The notes beneath the pieces are model-generated. The model was not told the DNA's origin. It searched no databases and saw only the letters and a program-made list of their open reading frames with translations. Positions 11,501 through 22,798 of a DNA stretch of 64,000 nucleotides are shown here, piece by piece (position 1 is the first letter of the stretch; each line of letters opens with the position of its first letter). Made by a program: the position numbers and the translations under genes. Source of the stretch: Arachis hypogaea (lineage: Eukaryota > Streptophyta > Magnoliopsida > Fabales > Fabaceae); NCBI RefSeq assembly GCF_003086295.3, contig NC_092046.1:100729363-100793362 (forward strand), in the 5' to 3' direction.

Positions 11501-12578
11501 CCAGAAGAAATTTCAGAGGCTCTTTCATGTCCTCTGAATCCTCTAAATCAGGCTGAACATCTTTAAAGATGTTTTCCAACTCTGATTCAAGACTCTCAGC
11601 CATGTTGATCTCTTTTACCAAAGAGTCAATAAGATCAACTTTCATGCAGTCTTTTGATGTGTCTGGATGCTGCATGGCTTTGACAGCGTTCAACTTGAAT
11701 TCATCATCATTGACTCTCAGGGTTATTTCCCCCTGTTGGACGTCAATGAGGGATCGTCCAGTTGCTAGGAAGGGTCTTCCTAGAATGAGAGTAGCACTCT
11801 TGTGCTCCTCCATTTCTAGCACAACAAAGTCAATGGGAAAGGCGAATGGCCCAACTCTAACAATCATGTCTTCAATCACGCCTGATGGGTATTTAGTGGA
11901 ACCATCAGCAAGTTGGAAACATATGCGGGTTGGTTTAACTTCTTCAGTTAAGCTAAGCTTTCTGATAGTGGATGCAGGTATTAGGTTGATGCTTGCCCCA
12001 AGATCGTATAAAGCTGTCTTAGTGCAATTACCTTCTAATATGCATGGTATCAGAAAACTCCCAGGGTCTTTAAGCTTTTCAAGAAAGCTCTTCAGAATGA
12101 CTGCATTGCATTCTTCAGTGAGGAGAACTCTTTCTGTTTCTCTCCAATCCTTTTTATGACTCAAGATCTCTTTCATGAACTTGGCATAAGAAGGTATTTG
12201 CTCAAGTGCTTCTGCAAATGGAATCTTTATTTCAAGAGTCCTGAGATAATCTGCAAAGCGAGCAAATTGCTTATCCTGCTCCTCTTTCCGGAGTTTTTGA
12301 GGATAAGGTATCTTGGCTTTATATTCTTCAACCGTAGTTGCTGTAGATTTACTGCCTATAGAAGTGGTTGAAGAAGCCTTTTTAGAGGGGTTGTTATCAG
12401 CATTTGTGTGTGTCTGATCCCTCACTGGCAATTGAGTGCCAGAGTTAGAAGCTGGAGTGAAACTGGACGCCAGCTCCTTGTCTGCTCCTGGCGTTTGAAC
12501 GCCAGAATTGTGCCCATTTTGGGCGTTCAGTGCCAGATCTTGCCCATTTTGGGCGTTCAACACCAGATCCTTGCCCAT
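8589..12578 (-). pseudogene. pol of element A: protease, RT, RNase H, integrase (broken)
   Basis: One minus-strand frame, the same frame as gag. Order: palindrome-encoded LNAQNG repeats (12440-12578), protease (YDLGASINLIPAS near 12010, ILGRPFLATG near 11770), RT ([11 protein letters not shown] near 10990, active site near 10736), RNase H ([37 protein letters not shown]), integrase ([18 protein letters not shown] zinc part, [25 protein letters not shown]) and a C-terminal GPY-type module ([12 protein letters not shown]), without chromodomain. Damage: the RT motif reads FMDYF instead of FMDDF (codon 10734-10736), stops lie at about 10482 and 8976 and again further on, and a zinc-binding Cys of integrase is Tyr (CDSYQ). 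It would act in the virus-like particle; this copy cannot. Confidence 0.9.
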
Positions 12579-12680
12579 TTCTGGCGTTGAACGCTAGTCC
12601 TGCCTTGTTTCTGGCGTTGAACGCCAGTCCTAAGCATGGTCTGGGCGTTCAGCGCCAGCCTTCCACCAATTTTTTGGCGT
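12440..12680. repeat. GGCGTT palindrome array inside gag-pol coding frame of A
   Basis: About six GGCGTT-AACGCC palindromes with TGCCCATTT spacers inside the frame that links gag and protease. On the minus strand they translate to LALNAQNG-like repeats. F has a shorter version at about 45340-45450. Confidence 0.8.
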
Positions 12681-13697
12681 TTTAGTTCCAGAATTACTTT
12701 TCCCTAGGCTCTTACTATCCTCAGGTGAATTTTGGGTGGTTTCCTCATTTCTTAGCTTTTTTCTGCCTTGAGGTGGGGTATTTAATGTTTTCCCACTTCT
12801 TAGTTGAACTGCTTGGCATTCTTCTGCTATTTGCCTTGACAGCTGCTGCTTTGTTTGCTTAAACTGTTCGTCCATATGTATATTAGCCATCCTTGTCTCT
12901 TGTAGTCTATCTTTGAATTCGGCTAACTGCCTTGTTAGAAAGTCCAACTGCTGATTGAATTCAGCAGCTTATTTTACAGGACTGAGTTCAGCAGTTGCTG
13001 TCTTAACCTCTTCTTTTATGGAAGGGTCACTACTTACGTACAGATGCTGATTCCTGGCAATTGTATCAATAAGCTCTTGAGCCTCTTCAATTGTCTTTCT
13101 CATGTGGATAGATCCACCAGCTGAGTAATCTAGAGATATCTGAGCTCCTTCAGCAAGCCCATAATAGAAGATGTCTAACTGAACCCACTCTGAAAACATT
13201 TCAGAGGGGTATTTTCTTAGCATCTCTCTGTATCTCTCCCAGGCATCATAAAGAGATTCATTATCTTCTTGTTTAAAGCCTTGGATGTCCAGCCTTAGCT
13301 GTGTCATCCGTTTTGGGAGAAAGTATTGATTCAGGAATTTTTCTGTCAGCTGTTTCCATGTCCTTATGCTGGCCTTAGGTTGGTTATTTAACCACCTCTT
13401 AGCTTGATCTTTCACAGCAAATGGAAACAGTAATAGTCTGTAGACATCCTGATCTATTTCTTTATCATGTACTGTGTCAGCAATTTGTAAAAACTGTGCC
13501 AGAAACTCTGTAGGTTCTTCCTGTGGAAGACCGGAATACTGGCAACTTTGCTGCACCATGATAATGAGCTGAGGATTTAACTCAAAGTTACTGACTCCAA
13601 TGGAGGGTATGCAGATACTACTCCCATATGAAGCAGTAGAGGGGTTAGAATATGACCCCAGAGTCCTCCTGGACTGTTCATTTCCACTTAGGTCCAT
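12630..13697 (-). CDS. gag of element A, with in-frame TAA after 242 codons
   Basis: Structural protein of the virus-like particle. The ATG at 13697 (MDLSGNEQSRRTLG) is shared with F. The retrotransposon gag domain covers roughly residues 70-190: LLLFPFAVKDQAKRWL, EKFLNQYFLPKRMTQLRLDI, ESLYDAWERYREMLRK. A TAA at 12969-12971 ends the first frame (242 aa). The same frame resumes with a helical, Q-rich segment (QLDFLTRQLAEFKDRL) and the QLRSGKTL motif, then stops near 12630. F has TAA at the homologous codon, so this may be the natural end of Gag or a readthrough site. There are no cysteines in the region where a CCHC zinc knuckle normally lies. Confidence 0.8.
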
Positions 13698-14413
13698 GAT
13701 GGAGAAAGGGAGATGATGTAAAATAGAAAAAATATTTTTATTTATTTATTTATATATTTATTTCGAAAATGAAATAAATTAAAATAAAATAAATAAAAAT
13801 TGAGTGAAGATTTTTGAAAAACTGAGGAGAGAGAAAGTGGTTAGGAAGTTTTGAAAAGGATATGATGATTTTGAAAAAAAAAAGGTTTTAAATTTTGAAA
13901 TAAAAATCTGAATTTTAGAAATATATTTCGAAAATTTGTTTTTAAAATAGAGAGAAAAGATATTTTTGATTTTTAAGAGGAAAGAGAAAAATAATAAGAT
14001 AGCACAAGATTTAAAATTTTTAGGTCTAATGCTCCTTATTTTCGAAAATTTTGGAGGGAAAACACCAAGGAACACCAAACTTAAAAATTTTAAGATCAAG
14101 ACACAAGAAAAACTCAAGAACACTTTGAAGACGCACAAGAACATAAGAACATGAAGGACGAACACCAAACTTAAAATTTTTAGAAAATCAAAATAAATTT
14201 TCAAAAATTTTAAGAAAAATCAACAAGAAAACACCAAACTTAAAGTTTGGCACAGAATTTAGTAGAAAAATTATTTTTGAAAAAGATTTTAAAAAGAAAA
14301 TAAGGATTCTAAAATTTTAACACGACAATAATAAGAGACTCTAAACAAAAAAGGAGAAATTTTTCCTAATCTAAGCAACAAAATAAACCGTTAGTTGTCC
14401 AAACACGAACAAT
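13698..14413 (-). other. Untranslated leader of A
   Basis: AT-rich, with TTTTCGAAAA and GAAAAAG motifs and several ACACCAAACTTA copies (near 14071, 14161, 14231; the last is part of the perfect inverted repeat CCAAACTT-A-AAGTTTGG). The apparent hydrophobic frames here are translations of AT-rich sequence. Confidence 0.7.
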
Positions 14414-14430
14414 CCCCGGCAACGGCGCCA
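14414..14430 (-). promoter_or_regulatory. Primer-binding site of element A (tRNA-Asp)
   Basis: Exact CCCCGGCAACGGCGCCA on the plus strand, six bases from the LTR boundary at 14437. Confidence 0.93.
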
Positions 14431-14436
14431 AAAACT

Positions 14437-15978
14437 TAGTGCACGAATTGTGAATCACACTTTTCACAACTCGTACCACTTACCAGCAAGTGCACTGGGT
14501 CGTCCAAGTAATACCTTACGTGAGTAAGGGTCGAATCCCACGGAGATTGTTGGTTTGAAGCAATCTATGGTTATCTTGTAAATCTTAGTCAGGAAGTCAG
14601 TTATGTTTATCAGTTGAATTGTGAATAACCAAGAGAGCATAAATTAAAGGTTACTTGTTATGCAGTAATAGAGAATATGTTGGAGTTTTGGAGATGCTTT
14701 GTCTTCTGAATCTCTGGTTTCCTCTGTCTTCTGATTCACGCATGCACGTCCTCCCATGGCAAGCTGTATGTAGGGGATCACCGTCGTCAATGGCTATATC
14801 CCATCCTCTCAGTGAAGAATATGCTCACATGCTCTGTCACAGCACGGCTAATCATCTGTCGGTTCTCGATCATACTGGAATAGGATTCTTTATCCTTTTG
14901 CGTCTGTCACTAACGCCCAGCACTCGCGAGTTTGAAGCTCATCACAGTCATTCGATCGTTGAATCCTACTCGGAATACCACAGACAAGGTTTAGACTTTC
15001 CGGATTCTCATGAATGCCGCCATCAGTTCTAGCTTATACCACAAAGATTCTAATTAAGAGATCTAAGAGATACTCATTCAATCGGATATAGAACGGAGGT
15101 GGTTGTCAGGCACACGTTCTTGGGTTGAGGAAGGTGATGAGTGTCACGAATCATCACCCTCATCACAGTTAAGTGCGAATGAACATCTTAGGTAGGAACA
15201 AAGCATGTTTGAATGGAAAACAGAAATACTTGCATTAATTCATCGAGACACAGCAGAGCTCCTCACCCCCAACAATGGAGTTTAGAGACTCATGCCGTCA
15301 AAGAGTACAAAGTTTAGATCTAAAATGTCATGAGATACAAGATAAGTCTCTAAAAGTTGTTTAAATACTAAACTAGTAGCCTAGGTTTACAGAATATGAG
15401 TAAACTATAGCAGATGGTATAAAGATCCACTTCTGGGGCCCACTTGGTGTGTGCTGGGGCTGAGATTTAAGTAATTCACGTGCATAGGGCCATTTTGGGC
15501 GTTCAACGCCAGGTTTGGATCCATTTCTGGCGTTGAACTCCAGCTTTTAATCATTTTCTGGCGCTGGACGCCAGAATTGGGCAGAGAACTGGCGTTGAAC
15601 GCCAGTTTACGTCGTCTATCCTTGAGCAAAGTATGGAATATTATATATTGCTGGAAAGCCCTGAATGTCTACTTTCCAACGCAATTGGAAGCACGCCATT
15701 TCGAGTTCTGTAACTCCAGAAAATCCACTTTGAGTGCAGTGAGGTCAGAATCCAACAGCATCAGCAGTCCTTTTTCAGCCTGAATCAGATTTTTGCTCAG
15801 CTCCTTCAATTTTAGCCAGAAAAATACCTAAAATTACATAAAAACACACAACTCATAGTAAAGTCCAGAAATATGAATTTTTCCTAAAAACTAATGAAAT
15901 TAAACTAAAAACTAACTAAAACATACTAAAAACTATATGAAATTAACTCCAAAAAGCGTATAAAATATCCGCTCATCA
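14437..15978 (-). repeat. 5' LTR of element A
   Basis: 1542 bp, sense start TGATGAGCGGATATTTTATA at 15978, end GTGCACTA at 14437 (canonical CACCA mutated). It carries the palindrome array at about 15480-15612 and the conserved U5 block. It has no second PBS-like sequence, unlike the LTRs of B, C, G and H. Confidence 0.92.
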
Positions 15979-15983
15979 CTAAT
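15979..15983. repeat. Target-site duplication CTAAT (right copy, element A)
   Basis: Matches 4818-4822; it returns to the interrupted gag codons of B. Confidence 0.92.
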
Positions 15984-16670
15984 TCAGACAGACCATCATA
16001 GAATATGTCTAGGATGGTCCATTCTGAAAGCATGTCAGAAGGACAATTTTTGGTCAGTTCTTTGTATCTCTCCCAAGCTTCATAGAGGGATTCACCTTCT
16101 TTCTGTCTGAAGGTCTGAACATCCACTCTAAGCTTACTCAGCTTTTGAGGAGGAAAGAACTTGGCTAAGAAAGCCTTGACCAGCTTATCCCAAGAGTTCA
16201 GGCTATTCTTAGGTTGAGAGTCCAACCATACTCTAGCTCTGTCTCTTACAGGAAAAGGGGAAAAGCATGAGCCTGTAGACTTCAGGATCTACTCCATTAG
16301 TCTTAACAGTATCAAATATCTGCAAGAATTCAGTTAAGAACTGAAAAGGATCTTCAAATGAAAGTCCATGAAACTTGCAGTTCTGTTGCATCAGAGAAAC
16401 TAATTGAGGTTTAAGCTCAAAATTGTTTACTCCAATGGCAGGAATGGAGATGCTTCTTCCATGTAAATTGGAATTAGGTGCAGTAAAGTCACCAAACATC
16501 CTCCTTGCATTATTATTATTTTCGGCTGCCATCTCCTCTTCCTGTTCGAAAATTTCTGAAAGGTGCTTGCTGGATTGTTGTAATTTAGCTTCTCTTAGTT
16601 TCCTCTTCAGAGTCCTTTCAGGTTCTGGATCTACTTCAACAAGAATGTTCTTGTCCTTGCTCCTACTCAT
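15984..16670 (-). pseudogene. gag N-terminal part of element B
   Basis: Starts at the ATG at 16670 (MSRSKDKNILVEVDPEPERT), also the start in H. It encodes a basic/charged N-terminus, the NLHGRSISIPAIGVNNFELK motif and most of the retrotransposon gag domain (YRLMLFPF, AFLAKFFPPQKLSKLRVDVQ, ESLYEAWERYKEL). A one-base insertion near 16230 shifts frame relative to H. The frame breaks at the CTAAT site and resumes at 4817, with phase preserved when A and one TSD copy are subtracted (11,161 bp). This gag is clearly different from that of A and F although the LTRs are related. Confidence 0.85.
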
Positions 16671-18382
16671 ATAAAAAAGAGGGACAGAAAAATAATAATA
16701 ATAGGGGTCCTTTTTACCACAGTATAGAGGTCCCTGTGTGAGTAGAAGAAAAGAAGAAGAAAAAATTCGAACACAGATGGAAGAGGATTTTCGAAAATTA
16801 TTTTTGAAAAATGGTTAGTGATTTTCGAAATTAGTTTTTGAAAAAGGTTAGTAATTTTCGAAAATTAGGAATAAAATTAAAATAAAAAATTAAAATAATT
16901 AGTTAATTAAAAAGAATTTTTGAAAAAGTGGGAGATATTTTCGAAAGTTAGAGAGAGAGGGTTAGTTAGGTAGTTTTGAAAAAGATAAGAAACAAACAAA
17001 AAGTTAGTTAGTTAGTTGAAACAAATTTGAAAATCAATTTTGAAAAGATAAGAAGATAAGAAGTTTAAAATCAAATTTTGAAAAAGATAAGATAAAGAGA
17101 TATTTTTGAAAAGATATGATTGAAATTAGTTTTGAAAAAGATTTGATTTTTAAAATCACAATTAATGACTTGATTCACAAGAAATCACAAGATATGATTC
17201 TAGAACTCAAAGTTTGAATCTTTCTTAACAAGCAAGTAACAAACTTGAAATTTTTGAATCAAAACATTAATTGATGATGTTATTTTCGAAAATTAGGAGA
17301 TAAAGATAAGAAAAAGATTTTTGAAAAATATTTTTAAAATTTTCAAAAATAAATAAGAAAAATGAGAAAGACTTGATTTTTGAAAAAGATTTTGAAAAAG
17401 ATAAGATTTTTAAATTGAAAATTTGATTTGACTCATAAAAAACAACTAGATTTTAAAATTTTTTGAAAAAGTCAAATCTAATTTTCGAATTTATGAGAAG
17501 AAAAAAGGGAAGATATATTTTTTTGATTTTTGAGTTTTTAATGATGAGAGAGAAAAACATGAAAATGATGCAATGCATGAAAGTTATGGATCAAAACAAT
17601 GAATGCATGCAAGAATACTATGAATGTCAAGATGAACACCAAGAACACTTTGAAGATCATGATGAACATCAAGAACATATTTTTGAAAATTTTTAATGCA
17701 AAGAAAACATGCAAGACACCAAACTTAGAAATCTTTCATGTTTAGACTCTATGGATGCAAAAATGCACATGTAAAACAAGAAAAGATGCAAAGCAAGAAA
17801 ACATCAAGATCAAACAAGAAGACTTACCAAGAACAACTTGAAGATCTTGAAGAACACTATGAATGCATGAATTTTCGAAAAATGCAAGATAAATATGCAA
17901 TTGACACCAAACTTTCAACTTGACTCAAGACTCAAACAAGAAACATGAAATATTTTTTATTTTTATGATTTTTTTATTTTTTTTCTTTTAATTTTTTTTC
18001 GAAAATCATTTGAAAAAGAAAAATAAGGATTCCAAAATTTTTAATATGAATTCCAGGAATCTTATGCTCTTTAGTCTAAAGCTCCAATCAAAGGGTCAGG
18101 CATGGCTTAATAGCCAGCCAAGCTTTAGTATGTAACTCAGACATGACACGCCTGACATTCCCTATCCAAAAGAATTAGACATGGCTTTACAGCCAACCAG
18201 GCTTCAACATGCTTCATGAAACACTAGAATTCATTCTTAAAAATTCTGAAGAAAAATATATTTTTGAAAACATTTTTATTTTAAAATTTTTTTTTTTTGA
18301 AAATTTTTTGAAAATAAAACAAAAAGAAAATTACCTAATCTGAGCAACAAGATGAACCGTCAGTTGTCCAAACTCAAACAAT
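16671..18382 (-). other. Untranslated leader of element B
   Basis: 1.7 kb of AT-rich sequence with GAAAAAGAT and TTTTCGAAAA motifs, ACACCAAACTTA near 17716, a tract of 'caagaacac' repeats near 17620-17680, and the palindromes TGGCT-TAAT-AGCCA (18103-18116) and TGGCTTTACAGCCA (18182-18195) close to the PBS. No gene seen; the short frames at 17463 and 17738 are low-complexity. Confidence 0.7.
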
Positions 18383-18399
18383 CCCCGGCAACGGCGCCA
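18383..18399 (-). promoter_or_regulatory. Primer-binding site of element B (tRNA-Asp)
   Basis: Exact CCCCGGCAACGGCGCCA on the plus strand next to the LTR boundary at 18406. Confidence 0.93.
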
Positions 18400-18405
18400 A
18401 ATACT

Positions 18406-20119
18406 TGGTGCACAAAATTGTGATCTCAGGCAACGGCGCCAGAAACTCTGTACGCACGTCTTAATAAATCGTTTTTCATTCACAACTTCGATACAACTAA
18501 CCAGCAAGTGCACTGGGTCGTCCAAGTAATAAACCTTACGTGAGTAAGGGTCGATCCCACGGAGATTGTTGGTATGAAGCAAGCTATGGTCACCTTGTAA
18601 ATCTCAGTCAGGCGGATATCAAAAGGTTATGGAGTTTTCGAACATAAATAAAAAATAGATAGAAAATAAGGATAGAAATACTTATGTAATTCATTGGTTA
18701 GAATTTCAGATAAGCGTATAGAGATGCATTCGTTCCTCTGAACCTCTGCTTTCATGCTGTCTTCATCCAATCAATCTTACTCCTTTCCATGGCTGGCTTT
18801 ATGTAAGGACATTACCGTTGTCAATGGCTACTTTTAATCCTCTCTGGAAAATGGTCCGATGCGCTGTCACTGCATGGCTAATCGTCTGGAGGCATCACCC
18901 TTGTCAATGGCTGCATCCTATCCTCTTGTGAAAATGGTCCAAATGCTCTGTCACAGCATGGCTAATCATCTGAGGTTCTCGATCATACTGGAATAGGATT
19001 CACCCTCCTTTTGCGTCTGTTACTACGCCCAGCACTCGCGAGTTTGAAGTTCGTCACAGTCATTCAATCCCAGAGTCCTACTCGGAATACCACAGACAAG
19101 GTTTAGATTTTCTGGACTCTCATGAATGCCGCCATCAATCTAGCTTATACCACAAAGATTCTGATTAAGAGATCCAAGAGATACTCATTCAATCTAAGGT
19201 AGAACGGAAGTGGTTGTCAGGCACGCGTTCATAGGGAATGATGATGATTGTCACATTCATCACATTCAGGTTGAAGTGCGAATGAATATCTTAGAAGCGG
19301 AATAAGTTGAATTGAATAGAAAAATAGTAGTACTTTGCATTAATCTTTGAGGAACAGCAGAGCTCCACACCTTAATCTATGGAGTGCAGAAACTCTACCA
19401 TTGAAAATACATAAGTGAAAGGTCTAGGCATGGCCGAATGGCCAGCCCCCAAAACGTGATCAATAGATCAAAAGATGTTCCAAAGATGTCTAATACAATA
19501 GTAAAAAGTCCTATTTATACTAAACTAGTTACTAGGGTTTACAGAAGTAAGTAATTGATGCATAAATCCACTTCCGGGGCCCACTTGGTGTGTGCTTGGG
19601 CTGAGCTTGAATGTTACACGTGTAGAGGTCAATCTTGGAGTTGAACGCCAGTTTGTAACGTATTTTTGGCGTTCAACTCTGGCTTGTGACGTGTTTCTGG
19701 CGTTTAACTCCAGACAGCAGCATAGAACTGGCATTCAACACCCTTTTACGTCATCTAAACTCGGCCAAAGTATGGACTATTATATATTTCTGGAAAGCCC
19801 TGGATGTCTACTTTCCAACGCAATTGGAAGCGCACTATTTTGAGTTCTGTAGCTCTAGAAAATCCACTTTGAGTGCAGGGAGGTCAGAATCCAACAGCAT
19901 CAGCAGTCCTTCTTCAACCTCTGAATCTGATTTTTGCTCAAGTCCCTCAATTTCAGCCAGAAAATCCCTGAAATCACAGAAAAACACACAAACTCATAGT
20001 AAAGTCCAGAAATGTGAATTTAACATAAAAACTAATGAAAACATCCCTAAAAGTAACTAGATTCTACTAAAAACATACTAAAAACAATGCCAAAAAGCGT
20101 ATTAATTATCCGCTCATCA
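18406..20119 (-). repeat. 5' LTR of element B
   Basis: 1714 bp; sense start TGATGAGCGG at 20119, end GTGCACCA at 18406. It includes the hairpin TGGCC-GAAT-GGCCA (19431-19444) and a palindrome group at about 19640-19745. A second PBS-like sequence (GGCAACGGCGCCA, 18429-18441) lies inside the LTR close to its end. A duplicated block near 18780-18960 (two copies of the 'caatggct' segment) explains part of the extra length. Confidence 0.88.
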
Positions 20120-20121
20120 CA

Positions 20122-21321
20122 GACACTGCAGAAGACACCACTCCTATTCCATTTCCATAACTTGCAAGGAAGCCCAGGAAGCAGCTGGAAACTGATCCAA
20201 AAATGGTAGAGATATTCAAAAAGGTTGAGGTAACTGTTCCTCTATTTGATGTTATTCAACATGTACCTAAGTATGCAAAGTTTCTAAAAGATTTAAGTAT
20301 CCATAAAGACAAAATTAATGAATTAGAAACTATTCCTTTAGGTAGTTCCATATCTGCTTTAATGGGAGGTTTACCTGAAAAGTGTAGTGACCCAGGTCCT
20401 TGTATAGTTAATTGTACTATTGGTGGTGTGATAATTTCTAATTGCATGTGTGATTTAGGAGCATGTGTAAGTATAATGGCTTTGTCTATATATGATATTT
20501 TGAGGCTCCCTCCCTTAAAAAGGTCGGCAGCTCGTTTTGTGTTAGCAGATAAAAGCATTATTACAGTGGTTGGAGTTGCTGAAGATGTACTAGTAGGCAT
20601 TAAGGGACTCACATTCCCCACTGATTTTTATATCTTAGAAATGCCCCAAAATGACTCAGATAAGCCATCATCAATCCTACTCGGAAGACCATTCCTGAAG
20701 ACCTCAAAGTTTAAATTAGATGCTTTTTTAGGAACATACTCTTTTGAAATAGATGGCAGAGTAGTGATCTTCAATCTGAATGGAGTTATGAAGCATCCTC
20801 CGGAGGATCACTCTATCCTCAAGTGTGACATTATAGATGAAACCGTGGCTGAAGTCCATCAGGAGGAATTTGAAGAGAAGCACACAGGAAAACGCCTAAG
20901 TGTGGGGACATTCTCAGAGGACAATGACAGTGCCTTACCACTGTTACCAACTCCAGACAATCCAGAGCCTGAACATGATCATAAGTTAGAATTAAAACCC
21001 CTTCCTCTACACCTCAAATATGCTTACCTTGAAGACGGGCAGAAGTTTCCAGTTATCATTGCAAGGGAACTCACTTCTCAACAGGAAGAGCAGCTACTTG
21101 GTGTGCTAAGGAGGCACAAGAAGGCAATTGGTTGGAGTTTGGCAGACATAGTAGGCATCAACCCTCAAGTCTGTGAGCATAGAATATTTTTAGAAGAGGA
21201 AGCAAGACCTGTCCGTCAACCCCAGAGAAGACTGAACCCCACTATCCTAGAGGTTGTCAAAAAGGAAGTGACCAGACTACTAGAGGTAGATATCATCTAT
21301 CCCATCTCTGACAGTGAATGG
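20122..21321 (+). pseudogene. Element D: protease and start of reverse transcriptase
   Basis: One frame with a stop at 20158-20160. It encodes the pre-protease linker (DPKMVEIFKKVEVTVPLFD), a retropepsin-like domain with MCDLGACVSIMALS near 20450 and ILLGRPFLKTSKFKLD near 20680, a linker with KLELKPLPLHLKYAYL, and the beginning of RT (RPVRQPQRRLNPTILEVVKK, YPISDSEWV). The frame is cut at 21322 by the GTAAG site of element E and resumes in phase at 34393. The protease would mature the Gag-Pol particle; the RT would copy the RNA. Inactive because of stops and three nested insertions. Confidence 0.88.
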
Positions 21322-21326
21322 GTAAG
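21322..21326. repeat. Target-site duplication GTAAG (left copy, element E)
   Basis: GTAAG immediately left of TGACAAACC; identical to 34388-34392 right of TTGTCA. Removing E plus one copy (13,066 bp) keeps the D reading frame continuous. Confidence 0.95.
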
Positions 21327-22795
21327 TGACAAACCCCAACTTGAGGGTTTATCTTGTGCTGATTTCAGGGGTTTTATCAATGATTCCACACACTTTCTAT
21401 ATGAAAATACAAGATTTTGCATTCCTTTCCTAGTTTCGCCTCATGAATGAAAACATGCTTATTTCGCACTAAAATAGATACATTTCCAATCTTCTCTTGA
21501 TGCCATTCGATGCCGTGACTTGTGTGTTAAGTGGTTTCAGGATATAGAGTAGGAATGGACCGAAAGAGAGAAGGAAGACGGGTACAAAGGAAGGAAGCAT
21601 GAGGATTAAGCTTTGGAGATTTCCACACGGGCGCGTGCGCGCACCTTGCGCGCCCGCGCGGATAGGGCAACGTGGAGCCGAAGCCAAGAGCCGGCTTGAG
21701 AAGCGGCTAAGCTAGGATCTTCATGGGCGCGCACGCGTACATCACGCCTCCGCGCACATTACAAGACGTCTCAACGGCGCGTGCGCGCTGATTTGCGAAT
21801 ATGATTTTTTAAGAAGTCACGTGACTTAGGCGTGGAGGCAGTTAAGGATTCCACTCTTGGAGAAACACCTTGGCGGGAAAAGCTTAAGAAGACCAAAGGA
21901 ACAAGGGTTAAGGACATTTTTAGTTCATTTTCTAGATCTAGATTTTTTTTGGGGGAGAAAGGAAAGTTAGTTACACTTTTGGGAGGAAGAAGAGGGAGAT
22001 TCCAAGCTTCACTAGGGTTCATCCTCTTCTAATTTCTGAATTTTCAATGACTTTTTGGGTGAGATCCATTACAATTCTCACTCCACTTTGTTCATGTCAT
22101 AGATTTTCTTCTCCAATTTCAAGTAGTAGATACAATTGATCAATTCTCATAGATCTAGAATTCAACTTTGTAATTTTGGATTTCATCTCTATTTTAGATT
22201 TTCATTGCTACTCTTTGAGACTTGTTGTTAGATCTTTGTGTTGCAATACTTTCAATTCAACTTTTCTTCTCATTTTACTATGACTTTCCTTCTTGCTCAC
22301 CACATGTTTGATAAAATGACAACACTAGTTATGGAGTAGATTGTTCACACTTGGCATAGGGTTTGGTCCTTGGAAGAAGTTGAATAGTTGTATCAATAGT
22401 TGATTTGGAATTAGGGATTGCTAATTGGCTTGGAGTGCACTAAAGCTAGATTCCCATAAGGTGAAGCTAGGACTTGTGACTCAAGTTGATTGCTTTCATT
22501 TGACTTCCCTCTATACCTAGGGGATAACTAAATGAAGTAAGGCCTAATTTTTGTCAATATTGAATGGACTATAAGGATAGAAATTCTAATGCCAACCCTA
22601 AGCCAAGTCTTTTGATAATTGATTGTTTGTTTCTCATTACTTGCTAAAACCTTCAAAGAATTCCAACAAGGCTTACTAAATCAATAAGATGCACACTTTG
22701 GCAATTCCAAGGGAGAACGACTCGGGGGACTAGTACTCTCGGATACTACGATTGATCATTTGATAATTTCTATACCGGCAAAAATTCAATTGTCA
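21327..22795 (+). repeat. 5' LTR of element E
   Basis: 1469 bp, TGACAA...TTGTCA. It contains a CG-rich array (about 21625-21800: GCGCGTGCGCGCACC and relatives). Compared by eye with the 3' LTR there are about seven substitutions, six of them transitions, a 49-bp segment near the end missing here, and two small indels. Confidence 0.95.
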
Positions 22796-22798
22796 AAA

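Larger units (their letters stand above)
4823..15978 (-). mobile_element. Element A: FIDEL-like autonomous-type Ty3/gypsy retrotransposon
   Basis: 11,156 bp on the minus strand, bounded by CTAAT duplications. Order in the sense direction: 5' LTR (15978-14437), PBS, leader, gag (13697), protease-RT-RNaseH-integrase (to 8589), two-hairpin element, palindrome array, ORF3 (7585-6460), 3' hairpin/PPT region, 3' LTR (5420-4823, with a large internal deletion). The integrase C-terminus has no chromodomain and the PBS is tRNA-Asp type, which fits the Athila/Calypso-like group. It carries many nonsense mutations, an RT active-site change and a degraded integrase zinc motif, so it is inactive. Confidence 0.92.
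2823..20119 (-). mobile_element. Element B: non-autonomous gag-protease retrotransposon, interrupted by A
   Basis: Minus-strand element with 5' LTR 18406-20119, PBS 18383-18399, leader 16671-18382, gag-protease 16670-15984 plus 4817-3176, the two-hairpin element 3157-3111 and a palindrome array 2823-2970. It is cut at 2822 by C, so ORF3 and the 3' LTR are outside the window. Element A (4823-15978) is inserted in gag. There is no trace of RT, RNase H or integrase between protease and the hairpin element. B is inserted in D, with CAGAC (20120-20124) as the right-hand target flank. Confidence 0.85.

Noticed and set aside
11569..12159. 196-codon plus-strand frame (and the similar one at 44458-45048)
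   Set aside because: Antisense shadow of the protease region; its conservation follows from the pol frame on the other strand.
13779..14204. Hydrophobic 'membrane proteins' in AT-rich leaders (also 37546-37968, 47147-47446, 51283-51555, 53987-54319)
   Set aside because: Phe/Leu/Ser-rich frames are translations of poly-T or pyrimidine tracts in untranslated regions; not conserved between homologous copies as proteins.
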